The notes: generated by a model from the letters alone, not told the origin. 64,000 nucleotides of DNA from Gammaproteobacteria bacterium HGW-Gammaproteobacteria-4 (GCA_002839995.1 PGZC01000002.1:1-64000); one strand, 5' to 3'; positions 43,248 through 52,310 are shown, counted from the first letter of the stretch. Numbers and translations: made by a program.

Positions 43248-43835
43248 ATGGAAAGTGGATTCAAGCTCATTACCGGCGCGATGGTGACCCTGGCGATCGC
43301 CACCGCGTCGCTAGTCGTACTGCCGTATTTCCAACTGCAACATGTGCAGCCGCCGCCTGGCCTCAAGGCCTATTCGAACGCCGCGCTGCATGGCCGTGCG
43401 CAATACATCTCGCTGGGCTGCATAGCCTGCCACACGCAGCAACCACGCGATCCACAACAGGCACCCGATGGCAAACGTGGCTGGGGACGGCCGTCGGTGG
43501 CTGGCGACTACTTTTACGACGACCCGCCATTGCTGGGCACGATGCGGACCGGCCCCGACCTGCTCAACATCGGCGCACGCCAGCCCAGCGAAGATTGGCA
43601 TCTGGGACACCTGTACCAGCCGCGCGCCTATGTCCCGGGCAGCATCATGCCGAGCTATCCGTTTTTGTTCGAGGTAAAAGCCAAGGCCGAGCCCGGCGAC
43701 AAGGTCGTCGCCCTGCCCCCTGGCGCAGCGCCCTCACACAGCGTGGTCGTCGCAACCCCAGCGGCTCGCGACCTCGTCAGCTACCTGCAGTCACTGGACC
43801 GCACCTACCCTGCAATCGCCAATCTGGATGACTGA
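43248..43835 (+). CDS. CcoO-like monoheme cytochrome c subunit
   Basis: This 195-residue protein has an N-terminal membrane anchor (LITGAMVTLAIATASLVVL) and one heme c motif, CIACH. GTMRTGPDLLNIGAR, WHLGHLYQPRAYVPGSIMPS and YPFLFEVK match CcoO, including the axial Met in SIMPSYP. It lies three bases after the catalytic subunit and should relay electrons to it in the periplasm. Confidence 0.85.
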   Translation: MESGFKLITGAMVTLAIATASLVVLPYFQLQHVQPPPGLKAYSNAALHGRAQYISLGCIACHTQQPRDPQQAPDGKRGWGRPSVAGDYFYDDPPLLGTMRTGPDLLNIGARQPSEDWHLGHLYQPRAYVPGSIMPSYPFLFEVKAKAEPGDKVVALPPGAAPSHSVVVATPAARDLVSYLQSLDRTYPAIANLDD

Positions 43836-43870
43836 GGTGATTCGCCATCAAACAGGATCGATTACCAGCC

Positions 43871-44494
43871 ATGTCCGAGCACCCAAACAATCCGCAACCG
43901 CAACATCGCGAGAACCCCGAGCCGCAAGAGGCGCGTCATCCGATTCCCTATTTGCTGCTCGCGATGATCGCGATGCTGCTGTCGTGGGCATTGGGTTATT
44001 TGATGGCGGCACGCCCCGACGCTGATCCGGCATTGGGCGACCAGCGCACGCTCACGAAATTGACGGGCGAACCCTCACTCGCATCGTCCTCCAACAGCAC
44101 GCCCGACGGTGCCCAGTTGTACGCATCGCACTGCCTGGCATGTCATCAATCTACCGGCATGGGCATCCCGCACGTATTTCCACCACTGGCGGGTTCACAA
44201 TGGGTGCAGGGCGATGCCCGGGTGCTGCTGCAGATTCCGCTGCATGGCATTGCCGGCGCTCTGGATGTCGCGGGCCAGCAATACAGTGGCTCCATGCCCG
44301 CCATGGGCGGACAACTCGATGATGGCGAGCTCGCGGCGATTACCAACTACATTCGAAGCCACTGGGGCAATACGGCAGAGCCGGTTGACGTCGAGTCGGT
44401 AGCGGCGGCGCGTGCTTTGACCAAAAATCGCAGCACTCCATGGAACGGCGGTGCCGAACTGCAGCAGTTCACGCAATCGCTTGCTGGAAACTGA
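43871..44494 (+). CDS. Membrane-anchored cytochrome c
   Basis: This 207-residue protein has an N-terminal cytoplasmic tail, a membrane helix (IPYLLLAMIAMLLSWALGYL) and a periplasmic class I cytochrome c domain: GAQLYASHCLACHQ with CxxCH, GIPHVFPPLAGS, and SGSMPAMGGQLDDGELAAI with the axial Met. It occupies the position of CcoP but has only one heme. It is probably the electron-entry subunit of the oxidase. Confidence 0.82.
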   Translation: MSEHPNNPQPQHRENPEPQEARHPIPYLLLAMIAMLLSWALGYLMAARPDADPALGDQRTLTKLTGEPSLASSSNSTPDGAQLYASHCLACHQSTGMGIPHVFPPLAGSQWVQGDARVLLQIPLHGIAGALDVAGQQYSGSMPAMGGQLDDGELAAITNYIRSHWGNTAEPVDVESVAAARALTKNRSTPWNGGAELQQFTQSLAGN

Positions 44495-44495
44495 T

Positions 44496-45110
44496 GTGCG
44501 CACCGTGATCGCAATCAGTGCGCTCACCGTTGCTGGCGTGGTTGCGTTCGCGCAGCTTACCGATGGCTTTCGCGTTGTCACCAGCGAGTCCGCACGCCGT
44601 CTCGCGGCCGTGGAAAATCCGGCCCTGATGCCGGATGCAGTACTTGTCGATTCCCTGGGATCGGTTCAATCGCTGCGTGCCGATCTCGCATCTGACGGCC
44701 GCGTAGCCGTGGTCGATTTTATCTATACGCGCTGCGAATCGATCTGTACCGCGCTGGGCAGTGAGTTTCAGCAACTGCAGCGCCAAATACAGGCACAGGG
44801 CCTGCAGCACCAAATACGCTTGATCAGCATCAGCTTTGATCCAGCGCGAGACCAGCCCGGCGCATTGGCCGAATACGCAATGCGGATACGCGCTGAACCG
44901 GACGTCTGGCGTTTTGCGACCGTCGCCGATGCGGCCCAGCTCGGGCCTTTGCTGCGGGGATTCGGCGTCATCGTCATCCCCGCCGGGCAAGGCGATTTTG
45001 TTCACAATGCCGCCATCCATATCGTCACACCATCCGGTAAATTGGTGCGAATCCGCGACCCGGGGGCGATCGCCACGGTGTTGCGCGATGCGATAGGAAC
45101 AGTCCAGTGA
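44496..45110 (+). CDS. SCO1/SenC-family copper chaperone
   Basis: This is a 204-residue thioredoxin-fold protein with a membrane anchor (VIAISALTVAGVVAF). The copper site is VDFIYTRCESICTALG (CxxxC), and the later His is in FVHNAAIHIV. SCO proteins deliver copper to heme-copper oxidases, often to CuA but also in CuB-only systems. The GTG at 44496 was chosen because it starts the anchor directly after the cytochrome c stop. Four-base overlap with the next gene. Confidence 0.85.
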   Translation: MRTVIAISALTVAGVVAFAQLTDGFRVVTSESARRLAAVENPALMPDAVLVDSLGSVQSLRADLASDGRVAVVDFIYTRCESICTALGSEFQQLQRQIQAQGLQHQIRLISISFDPARDQPGALAEYAMRIRAEPDVWRFATVADAAQLGPLLRGFGVIVIPAGQGDFVHNAAIHIVTPSGKLVRIRDPGAIATVLRDAIGTVQ

Positions 45111-45688
45111 AGTCGAACCAGCGCTTGCTCGCCGGGCTGATGATCACCGTGGCTGCGTGCCTGCCGCCGACACGTGGCTGGCTGGAATCGGACATGACTC
45201 GCCACATGTTGTTGCAGCTTCCCGCGCTGTTGTTGGCCGGCGCATTGCTCGCCAGTGGGCTGCCACGAAAAATCACCCGGCCTGTTGCCGCATGCAACGC
45301 GCACGGTACAACCGGACTGCTGTTCGTGTTGCTGGTGCTCAGCTTCTGGATGATCCCCCGCGCTCTGGATGAAGCAGTACTGACACCGGCAATGGCTCTG
45401 GCCAAGTTCTCGAGCCTGCTCGCAGCAGGGGCAGCACTGCAGCAATCCTGGCGGCCGGCAGGCACGATTGTGCAGTTGTTCTTCATCGGCAACTGGGCCG
45501 CGATGAATGCAACCATCGGCCTGCTCTACCAACAGGTTCCAAGCCGCCTTTGCAATGTGTATTTGCTCGATGATCAGCAATTCACCGGCAAGGGACTGGT
45601 CGTGCTATCGGTGTTGCTACCCGTTGCCTGGGTCGCCTCGTTGCGATGGCAGCAACCTGGCGTGTTGAGTACCACAATCGGCGACTGA
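45107..45688 (+). CDS. Multi-pass membrane protein, weakly CtaG-like
   Basis: This 193-residue protein has about five predicted membrane helices. WLESDMTRHMLLQLPALLLA resembles the histidine-bearing region of CtaG-type oxidase assembly proteins (a Met-x-x-His-Met-Leu pattern), but the rest does not let me assign it. The GTG start overlaps the SCO gene stop. By position it is probably an assembly or accessory factor of the oxidase. Confidence 0.6.
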   Translation: MKSNQRLLAGLMITVAACLPPTRGWLESDMTRHMLLQLPALLLAGALLASGLPRKITRPVAACNAHGTTGLLFVLLVLSFWMIPRALDEAVLTPAMALAKFSSLLAAGAALQQSWRPAGTIVQLFFIGNWAAMNATIGLLYQQVPSRLCNVYLLDDQQFTGKGLVVLSVLLPVAWVASLRWQQPGVLSTTIGD

Positions 45689-45732
45689 CCAGCTGCCGCG
45701 ATGCTCGCTCACACCGTGCGGCCATCGCCTGC

Positions 45733-45755
45733 AGAAGCCCATCCTGTGGGCGACC
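45733..45755. repeat. Partial copy of the TAGGAGC dispersed repeat
   Basis: AGAAGCCCATCCTGTGGGCG followed by ACC is one arm of the family at 9428-9508, located after the oxidase operon. Confidence 0.45.
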
Positions 45756-45857
45756 ATCCGCCATGGCATTTCGATTGATCGCGGCTAATTTAACTGGTGC
45801 GCCGGATCCGTATCTCGGTCCGGCTTTAATCCGACGTCATGCCCCAAGGAGAGTGCC

Positions 45858-46235
45858 TTGCGCTGGTCAACCGTCTTCGTCTTCGCTTTTGCTCTCCTGC
45901 TCTCTGGTCTGCTGACGGCTGCGGTGAGCGCATACCTATTTGTGCATATGAGTCGGTTCGGGACACCTGCTTACTTCGCTTTGAATTACGTGCTTTTCGC
46001 GCTGACTTTCTTTGCCGTGGCGTTTGTGTTCTCACGGCGCATTGCCTCTCGGCCGTATCACGTTGCGTTGGTTGCATTCGTGCTGAGTGAAGTTGCAGCA
46101 ATGATCCCGTCGTTCGTGATCATGGGTCATGCAGCCTTCAGTCCAGCCTGGTTTCTTGATACTGCATGGGCAGGTGGCTTTCTTTTTCTGGGCACCGCAT
46201 TTGGGCAAATGCATCAAAGCCAGGTTCGCGCGTAG
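45858..46235 (+). CDS. Small four-helix membrane protein, unknown function
   Basis: This 125-residue hydrophobic protein has four predicted membrane segments (VFVFAFALLLSGLLTAAVSA; YFALNYVLFALTFFAVAFVF; VALVAFVLSEVAAMIPSFVI; FLDTAWAGGFLFLGTAFG). The start appears to be TTG at 45858, seven bases after AAGGAG. No family is recognised. Confidence 0.65.
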   Translation: MRWSTVFVFAFALLLSGLLTAAVSAYLFVHMSRFGTPAYFALNYVLFALTFFAVAFVFSRRIASRPYHVALVAFVLSEVAAMIPSFVIMGHAAFSPAWFLDTAWAGGFLFLGTAFGQMHQSQVRA

Positions 46236-46754
46236 ATGACGCATCGCGGCGACACGGAGTCGATCAACGGTTGCCGAGAGGCGCCGCGGAACGGTGCGGC
46301 AGGAGCCGCACCGACGTGCGACCCGGCGCAAGGCGTTTTGGGTGTTCTGCAAAGCGACATGTGGCCTTACCGGCCGCAGGCTTGAAAGCTTTGAGCGTTC
46401 CGGCGCAACCATTGCTCACAGCCAAAAGCACTGGATTGCTTCGCGCCATGCGCTCGCAATGACGGCCCGATGGAACGGCACTCATTCACCACACCAGTCG
46501 TCGTCATCGCGAGGCCCGCAGGGCCGTGGCGCTCCATCCCGCAGATGCGCACAATGACCCAATGCACTGCGCGTTACACCGACACTCGCGCTACACACTC
46601 GCGATGCCGAACCCGACATGCGCACCAAAGGCCACCGTTGCCTGAACGCCAGCAAAGCACCGCACAACACGTGTCAAGAGTTGGGTGACCTCCGGCTCAT
46701 GCGATTTCTCACCGGTGTTATATCTTGGTAACACACCTCCCACGGAACGCCCCC
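46236..46754. other. Gene-free stretch with repeats
   Basis: No convincing coding frame was seen. Within it, 46428-46538 is a copy of the CATTGCGAG-type repeat, and GTGTTA (46715-46720) with TAACAC (46729-46734) forms an inverted repeat before the next gene. Confidence 0.5.
46428..46538. repeat. Dispersed hairpin repeat, second copy of the 12810 type
   Basis: GCACTGGATTGCTTCGCGCC leads to CTCGCAATGACGG. A diverged inverted half begins CGTCATCGCGAGGCCC and ends GTGGCGCTCC. It is the same family as 12810-12928. Confidence 0.6.
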
Positions 46755-46964
46755 ATGAACGCCTACACCCCGCCCAGCCTCGCCGCCATTGCCGCCATCG
46801 CCGAACGCCGCCACGGCCCACGCCAGGTGATCAACGGCAACGACCGGCTCGACCCGCACTATCGCGAACGCGACTTCGGCATCGGCTACGGCAGCAGCAG
46901 CGGCTACGTGCGCACCCGCTCGTACACCGCCGACGCGCAGCGCCCGCTGTTCCGGATTGGCTGA
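46755..46964 (+). CDS. Small hypothetical protein
   Basis: This is a 69-residue polar protein, starting MNAYTPPSLAAIAAIAERR and ending QRPLFRIG, with a Gly/Ser/Tyr-rich middle (GIGYGSSSGYVRTRSY). No membrane segment, no cysteine, no known family. A short inverted repeat, GTGTTA-N8-TAACAC, lies about 20 bases upstream and might be an operator. Confidence 0.5.
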   Translation: MNAYTPPSLAAIAAIAERRHGPRQVINGNDRLDPHYRERDFGIGYGSSSGYVRTRSYTADAQRPLFRIG

Positions 46965-47006
46965 TCACGACGGCGTTCGCTCCTGCCGGACGAACGCCGA
47001 GATCGG

Positions 47007-47684
47007 CTATGCGGCCGGATGGGTGATCGCGGCCGACTGCGCATCCAACCGTCGTCGCAAGTCCGGCGCCAATGCCAAAGCCTGCGCCAGGCCATCGAGG
47101 TAAGCCTGCTCCATGAAGCCTGGCTGCTCGATCACCGTGCGACTGAGCAGATAGACCTCACTGGCCAGTTCGGGCGAATCCACTGCATTTGCCACCTGCC
47201 GAGGATCCAGCGGCTTCGCCAGTTCCGCTTCCAGCCAGCGCTGCAACTCGGGCTGGGCACCGGCCTGCTGCAACCCGCGGGCGATCAGCTCGCGCTCGCG
47301 CTCATCAACGTGACCATCGGCTTTGGCAGCAGCCACCAGCGCACTCAGCAGCGCGTTGGCCTGGTTTTCGGTCGGCGCGGAGAGTGCAGGCGGCGTTGCG
47401 CCGGCGGCCGTGGGCGTCGCATTGCCGCTTTGCTCCTGCTGCCATTGGCCGTAGGCCTTGTACGCCATCACCCCGAGTGCGGCCAGTCCGCCGACCTTGA
47501 GCAGGCCGCCGCCGCGCCCACTACCCAGCAACAGGCCCAGTGCACCACCAGCCAACGAGCCACGGCCGAAATCGCTCAGCGCCACGCCGCCGCTCTCGCC
47601 ATCGCGCGGCTTCACCATCCCAGCGTGTTTGAGTCCGGATTGCGCGGTTTGCAGCAGGTGATCGAGAAAGGATCGCGAACTCAT
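47007..47684 (-). CDS. TerB/DUF533-family protein
   Basis: This 225-residue protein has a glycine-rich hydrophobic N-terminal part (GSLAGGALGLLLGSG, LKVGGLAALGVMAYKAYGQW), a Pro/Ala linker and a TerB-like helical domain (ANALLSALVAAAKADGHVDE, REREL, then VYLLSRTVIEQPGFMEQAYL). TerB-like domains carry the acidic DGHVDERE pattern and may bind metal. The start at 47684 follows GGAGAG. Role unknown, probably membrane-associated. Confidence 0.82.
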   Translation of the reverse strand: MSSRSFLDHLLQTAQSGLKHAGMVKPRDGESGGVALSDFGRGSLAGGALGLLLGSGRGGGLLKVGGLAALGVMAYKAYGQWQQEQSGNATPTAAGATPPALSAPTENQANALLSALVAAAKADGHVDERERELIARGLQQAGAQPELQRWLEAELAKPLDPRQVANAVDSPELASEVYLLSRTVIEQPGFMEQAYLDGLAQALALAPDLRRRLDAQSAAITHPAA

Positions 47685-47753
47685 CGGACTCTCCAGATAA
47701 CTGAACCATAGGTCATCGTCAGATGGGGGCGCAGCAACAGCCCACAAGAGCGT

Positions 47754-48344
47754 TCATTCCGGTACCGTGGCCAGCATCGATGGCCGCTGCGCGAACGCTG
47801 CGTACCACGCGGCAAGCCGGGGTCGCCCGCCACGCCAGTCGAGATCGGCGTGGCGCAGGTCGAGATGGCCCAGCGCAGCGGCACTGGCAATGGCATCGAT
47901 GCCACAGTCCAGTGCCTCGACTTCGCCCTCGAGCACGTCAAGGCTGCGGGCAATGGCGTTGCGCCAGCGCCCGATCCAGTAGTCGGATTGCTGCGCGCTC
48001 GGCCGCCGGCCTTCCATCACCAGCGCCACCGAGGCGTCGATGACGCCTTCGGCCAGCGCGGCGCGACGCTGGGTCTGCCAATGCGCTGCGTCACCCGAAT
48101 CGCCGCGTGCACCGCTTTGTGCCGCAACCCAGGCGCAGATCACCCGGCTGTCATACAGCACGCTGCCGTCATCGAGCCGCAACGCCGGCACCTTGCCCAG
48201 CGGATTGGCCGCCAGTAGCGCTTCGGGGTCGTCCAGCGGCAGCGCCGTCTGTTCGCCGATCTGCGCGGTCAAGCCGCATTCGCGGATCAATACCCGCACC
48301 TTGCGCGCATACGGCGAGGTCGGTGAGTACAACAGGGTTGGCAT
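47754..48344 (-). CDS. Glutathione S-transferase family protein
   Basis: This is a 196-residue GST with an N-terminal thioredoxin-like domain (LLYSPTSPYARKVRVLIREC; NPLGKVPALRLDDGSVLYDS, the cis-Pro and glutathione-binding Ser) and a helical C-terminal domain (LGHLDLRHADLDWR). The start at 48344 was chosen at the conserved N terminus. Substrate unknown. Confidence 0.88.
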   Translation of the reverse strand: MPTLLYSPTSPYARKVRVLIRECGLTAQIGEQTALPLDDPEALLAANPLGKVPALRLDDGSVLYDSRVICAWVAAQSGARGDSGDAAHWQTQRRAALAEGVIDASVALVMEGRRPSAQQSDYWIGRWRNAIARSLDVLEGEVEALDCGIDAIASAAALGHLDLRHADLDWRGGRPRLAAWYAAFAQRPSMLATVPE

Positions 48345-48427
48345 GGCGGCTCCGTAACCGTGGCTCCGTCGCGCGGTGTTGCGCAACGCACAGGCCAAGG
48401 GTGGTACGTAGGATGGGTAGAGCACAG

Positions 48428-48457
48428 TCTTTTTGCGCTCTTTGCGTTCTTTGCGGA
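48428..48457. repeat. Single-arm copy of the CTTTGCG repeat
   Basis: CTTTTTGCGCTCTTTGCGTT is followed by CTTTGCGGAT. It matches the right arm of the repeats at 27892-27988 and 34184-34277. No left arm was found. Confidence 0.5.
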
Positions 48458-48570
48458 TCGAGGCTTTGCGCTTTCAGAAGTCTGGCGGGTTCGCGCTTGT
48501 CCCGGTCACCGGATTCGTGTAACCATACGGCTACGTATGTTTGCGCCACGCGCGCGAACCAAACCCGGAT

Positions 48571-50373
48571 ATGGAGAACAACACCGTGGCCACCTATACC
48601 GCCCCCCTGCGCGACATGCGTTTCGTCCTGTTCGAGCTGCTCGATGCGCAAAGCGCGTTCGCGGCGATGCCGGCCTATGCCGATGTCGATGCCGACACCG
48701 TGATGGCGGTGCTGGAAGAAGCCGGCAAGTTCGCCAGCCAGGTCATCGCCCCGCTCAATGGCGTCGGCGATGTGGAGGGCTGCCGGATCGATGCCGATGG
48801 CGCGGTGAGCACTGCCACCGGCTTCAAGGAAGCGTACCGGCAATACGTCGATGCCGGCTGGCCGTCGCTGGCCTGCGCGCCGGAGTACGGTGGCCAGGGC
48901 CTGCCGATCACGCTCAACAACAGCGTGTACGAAATGTTCAATTCGGCCAATCAGGCGTGGTTGATGTACGCCGGCCTTTCGCACAGCGCCTACGAATGCC
49001 TGCGCACGCACGGCACCGATCAACAGCGCACGGTGTACCTGCCCAAGCTGGTCAGCGGCCAGTGGACCGGCACGATGTGCCTCACCGAACCGCATTGCGG
49101 TACCGATCTGGGCATCCTGCGCACCCGCGCCGAGCCCGACGCCGACGGCAGCTACCGCATCAGCGGCACCAAGATTTTCATCTCGGCCGGCGAGCACGAC
49201 ATGGCCGAGAACATCCTGCATCTGGTGCTGGCGCGCTTGCCCGATGCGCCGACCGGCACCCGCGGCATTTCGCTGTTCCTGGTGCCCAAGTTCATTCCCG
49301 ATGGCAACGGCGAGGTCGGCGTACGCAACACCATTCGCGCCGGCTCGCTGGAACACAAGATGGGCATCCACGGCAACGCCACCTGCGTGATGAACCTCGA
49401 CGACGCGCGCGGCTGGCTGATCGGCGAACCGCACCGCGGCCTCAATGCGATGTTCGTGATGATGAACTCGGCGCGTCTGGGCGTCGGCATGCAGTCGCTC
49501 GGTCTGGCCGAAATGGCCAACCAGCAGGCGCTCGGCTACGCCCGCGATCGCCTGCAGATGCGCGCCGCGAGCGGGCCGGTGCGCCCGGACAAGGCCGCCG
49601 ACCCGATCATCGTGCATCCCGATGTGCGCCGCATGCTGCTCACCAACCGCGCCTACACCGAAGCCGGCCGCGCCTTCAGCACCTGGGTGGCGCTGCTGAT
49701 CGATCAGGAACTGAGCCATCCCGACCCGGCCGTGCGCGAGCAATCCGGCGCGCTGGTGACGTTGCTGACGCCGGTGATCAAGGCGTTCATCACCGACAAC
49801 GCCTTCGACACCATCAATCAGGCGATGCAGGTGTTCGGTGGCCATGGCTACATCCACGAATGGGGCGTCGAGCAACTGGCTCGCGATGCCCGTATCAACA
49901 TGATCTACGAGGGCACCAATGGCATCCAGGCGCTGGACCTGCTCGGCCGCAAGGTGCTGGCCGACGGTGGTGCCAGGCTCGCCGCGTTCGGCCAACTGAT
50001 CGCTGCGTTCGTCGCCGAACAAGGCGATCAGCCGGCAATGGCCGAGTTCACCGCACCGCTGGCCGAGCTGGGCGGCCAGATCGTCAAGGTCACCGGCGCG
50101 ATTGGCGCCAGCGCCGGCAACAACCCCGATGCCGTCGGTGCCGCCGCGGTGCATTACCTGCGCTTGGTCGGGCATCTGGTGTACGGCTATTTCTGGGCAC
50201 GCATGGCGCGCGTTGCGCTCGACAACGCCGACAGCGGCGATGGCTTCTACACCGCCAAACTGGCCACCGCGCGCTTCTACTTTGCCAAGCTGTTCCCGGA
50301 AACCGCGTGGCACCTGGCCGCGCTGCGTGCCGGCAGCGAGCCGCTGATGGCGCTGGATGCGGAGTTGTTTTGA
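48571..50373 (+). CDS. Acyl-CoA dehydrogenase, DmdC/FadE5-like
   Basis: This 600-residue flavoenzyme is of the long acyl-CoA dehydrogenase type. An N-terminal extension (YTAPLRDMRFVLFELLD) precedes the dehydrogenase core (GTMCLTEPHCGTDLGILRT, YRISGTKIFISAGEHD, then AMQVFGGHGYIHEWGVEQLA and MIYEGTNGIQALDLLGRKVL). An extra C-terminal domain of about 120 residues follows. It oxidises an acyl-CoA at the alpha-beta bond; the chain type is unknown. No other beta-oxidation gene is adjacent. Confidence 0.9.
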   Translation: MENNTVATYTAPLRDMRFVLFELLDAQSAFAAMPAYADVDADTVMAVLEEAGKFASQVIAPLNGVGDVEGCRIDADGAVSTATGFKEAYRQYVDAGWPSLACAPEYGGQGLPITLNNSVYEMFNSANQAWLMYAGLSHSAYECLRTHGTDQQRTVYLPKLVSGQWTGTMCLTEPHCGTDLGILRTRAEPDADGSYRISGTKIFISAGEHDMAENILHLVLARLPDAPTGTRGISLFLVPKFIPDGNGEVGVRNTIRAGSLEHKMGIHGNATCVMNLDDARGWLIGEPHRGLNAMFVMMNSARLGVGMQSLGLAEMANQQALGYARDRLQMRAASGPVRPDKAADPIIVHPDVRRMLLTNRAYTEAGRAFSTWVALLIDQELSHPDPAVREQSGALVTLLTPVIKAFITDNAFDTINQAMQVFGGHGYIHEWGVEQLARDARINMIYEGTNGIQALDLLGRKVLADGGARLAAFGQLIAAFVAEQGDQPAMAEFTAPLAELGGQIVKVTGAIGASAGNNPDAVGAAAVHYLRLVGHLVYGYFWARMARVALDNADSGDGFYTAKLATARFYFAKLFPETAWHLAALRAGSEPLMALDAELF

Positions 50374-50504
50374 GCTGGAATGATGCCTGCAGGCAACGCC
50401 CGCAGGGCACGTGGCACCTTGGGAAGCTCTGACCAAGTCAGAGCTTCCCTGAATCGGTACGGTGGGATGACGCCATCCCGGTTGCCATGCGCAATCGCCT
50501 GTAA

Positions 50505-50690
50505 GAAATTGCCGTAACCTGCAACCTCGTCGCTGATACCTTCGGCGGGGACGCGGGGAAAACGGCACTTTGGTTCAAGGCGAAAAACCCGGCGCTTGAC
50601 GACATGTCGCCACGCGACATGGTCCGCTTGGGTCGTTTCGATCGCTTGCGCAAGCACATTGTCAGCGCCGTGATGGATCGGGTGGGTTCG
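50505..50690 (+). pseudogene. MbcA/ParS/Xre-type antitoxin remnant
   Basis: A frame opened by a stop at 50502-50504, with no start, encodes TFGGDAGKTALWFKAKNPAL, then DDMSPRDMVRLGRFDRLRKH. This resembles the toxin-binding domain of antitoxins that partner RES toxins (pattern LW-x-x-x-NPAL-x-x-x-SPRDM-x-x-LGR). The helix-turn-helix half is absent. Frame continues to 51089 without recognisable similarity. Confidence 0.45.
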
Positions 50691-50999
50691 TCGGCTGCAT
50701 CGATCGAGCAACGCCAGGTGGGGAAGTCGCGGAAACAGGAACCACCGCGCACGAATTCACGTGCATTGATCACCGACTCACGCCCGTGCCTGCTTGAGCT
50801 GGATCGATTTTCGAACGTGGATATGATGCGCTGGAAGCGGATGTCCGACGACCTTGATGAGATCAATGACCTGTTTTACTACGGCTTGGAGCCTCAACGT
50901 CAGCGACGCCACCAAGTGCTGATCGGCGCGCTGCAGCACGTCGCGCCAGCGCAATTTGCGTTCTCGCGATGGACACGATTGGTTACATGGCGTTACAGC

Positions 51000-51249
51000 A
51001 TCGCTCCCCTCCAGCAGCCGGAAGCCTTGCCGATCATGGCGATCGCTTCAACCTCGCCAACGTCACCCGCCGTGCATCGGGCACACTGAAGCTGACGGTG
51101 AACACCAACGACTGCAACAAGGCGCAAATGGTGGTAACGCCGGCACTGACCGAATTCGGCGCGGCATTCACCGTGCCGGTGACGCGGATTGCGGCAAGAT
51201 CAGTTTGCAATTGGGGGCGGTGCCGGTATCGCTGATGGTGGGGCACTGA
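51000..51249 (+). pseudogene. C-terminal fragment of an unknown protein, one frameshift
   Basis: One frame gives SGTLKLTVNTNDCNKAQMVV and ALTEFGAAFTVPVTRI. At about 51193 the sense continues in the next frame as GKISLQLGAVPVSLMVGH and a stop at 51247-51249. The pattern suggests a beta-rich, possibly secreted domain. I cannot name the family. It lies in a gene-poor stretch before the LysR genes. Confidence 0.35.
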
Positions 51250-51395
51250 ACCCTCACTGCCACGCCTGCGTCACCCATACCGCCCGCCATCCGGGCAACG
51301 ACGCGACGCACGGCTGCTACCATGCCGCCGTAACGGTGGAGCCCGCGCCACGTGCGCTGGCGGCATGCCGTTCAAACCTCCACCAGGAGCGGCAT

Positions 51396-52310
51396 TTGGA
51401 CAGGTTCCAGGAAATGCAGGTGTTTCTCGCGGTGGCCGAGGAGCAGAGTTTCGCGGCGGCGGCGCGCCGCCTGAACCTGTCGCCGCCCAGCGTGACCCGC
51501 GCCGTGGCCGCGCTGGAGGAACGCATCGGCACACTGCTGCTCGCGCGCACCACGCGCAGCGTGCACGTCACCGAAGCCGGTCAGCGGTATATGGAAGATT
51601 GCCGGCGCATCCTCGCCGAGCTGCAAGAAGCGGAGGAGTCCGCCACCGGCAGCCATGCCGTGGCGCGTGGTCAGCTTACCCTCACCGCACCGGTGCTGTT
51701 TGGCGAGATGTTCGTTACCCCGGTGCTGGTGGACTATCTGGCCGAGCACCCCGCGGTGCAGATCAAGGCCTTGTTGGTGGACAGGGTCGTGGACATGGCC
51801 GATGAGGGAATCGATGTGGCCGTGCGTATCGGCAACCTGCCCGACAGCGGTCTGCACATGATCAAGGTGGGCGAGATGCGTCGTGTGGTCTGCGCCGCTC
51901 CGGCCTACTTGGCCAAACACGGTCGGCCACTTCACCCGGACGACCTGTGCCATGCACAGGTGGTGGGCTCGTCCAGCATCACCGCGACCGGCGACTGGCT
52001 CTTTTCCGGGCCGCAAGGCCCGCTGAGCGTGCGCCCCGAACCGCGCCTGGTGGTAACCGCCAATCAGGCGGCGATCCATGCCGCATGCCTGGGCTGGGGG
52101 CTGGCCCACGTGCTGTCCTATCAGGTCGCCGGCAAGGTTGCCGGCGGCGAACTGGAGATCGTTCTCGCCGACTACGAGCCGCCACCGCTGCCCATCCATG
52201 TGGTCTATCAGGACGCCCGCAAGATTGCGGCCAAGGTGCGCACTCTTGTCGATTACTGCGTCGCGCGTCTGGGTCAGGACGTTGCCCTGAATCCGCCCAG
52301 AGACGGTTGA
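51396..52310 (+). CDS. LysR-family transcriptional regulator
   Basis: This is a 304-residue regulator. The HTH is FLAVAEEQSFAAAARRLNLS, followed by SVTRAVAALEERIGTLLLAR. The effector domain contains APVLFGEMFVTPVLVDYLAE. The TTG at 51396 is preferred as start because AGGAG lies seven bases upstream and the product then begins DRFQEMQVF, as in this subfamily. It is followed after four bases by a paralogue on the same strand. Confidence 0.87.
   Translation: MDRFQEMQVFLAVAEEQSFAAAARRLNLSPPSVTRAVAALEERIGTLLLARTTRSVHVTEAGQRYMEDCRRILAELQEAEESATGSHAVARGQLTLTAPVLFGEMFVTPVLVDYLAEHPAVQIKALLVDRVVDMADEGIDVAVRIGNLPDSGLHMIKVGEMRRVVCAAPAYLAKHGRPLHPDDLCHAQVVGSSSITATGDWLFSGPQGPLSVRPEPRLVVTANQAAIHAACLGWGLAHVLSYQVAGKVAGGELEIVLADYEPPPLPIHVVYQDARKIAAKVRTLVDYCVARLGQDVALNPPRDG

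Noticed and set aside
48169-50568. A 799-codon open frame opposite the acyl-CoA dehydrogenase
   Set aside because: It spans two real genes and a repeat on the other strand and has shadow composition.
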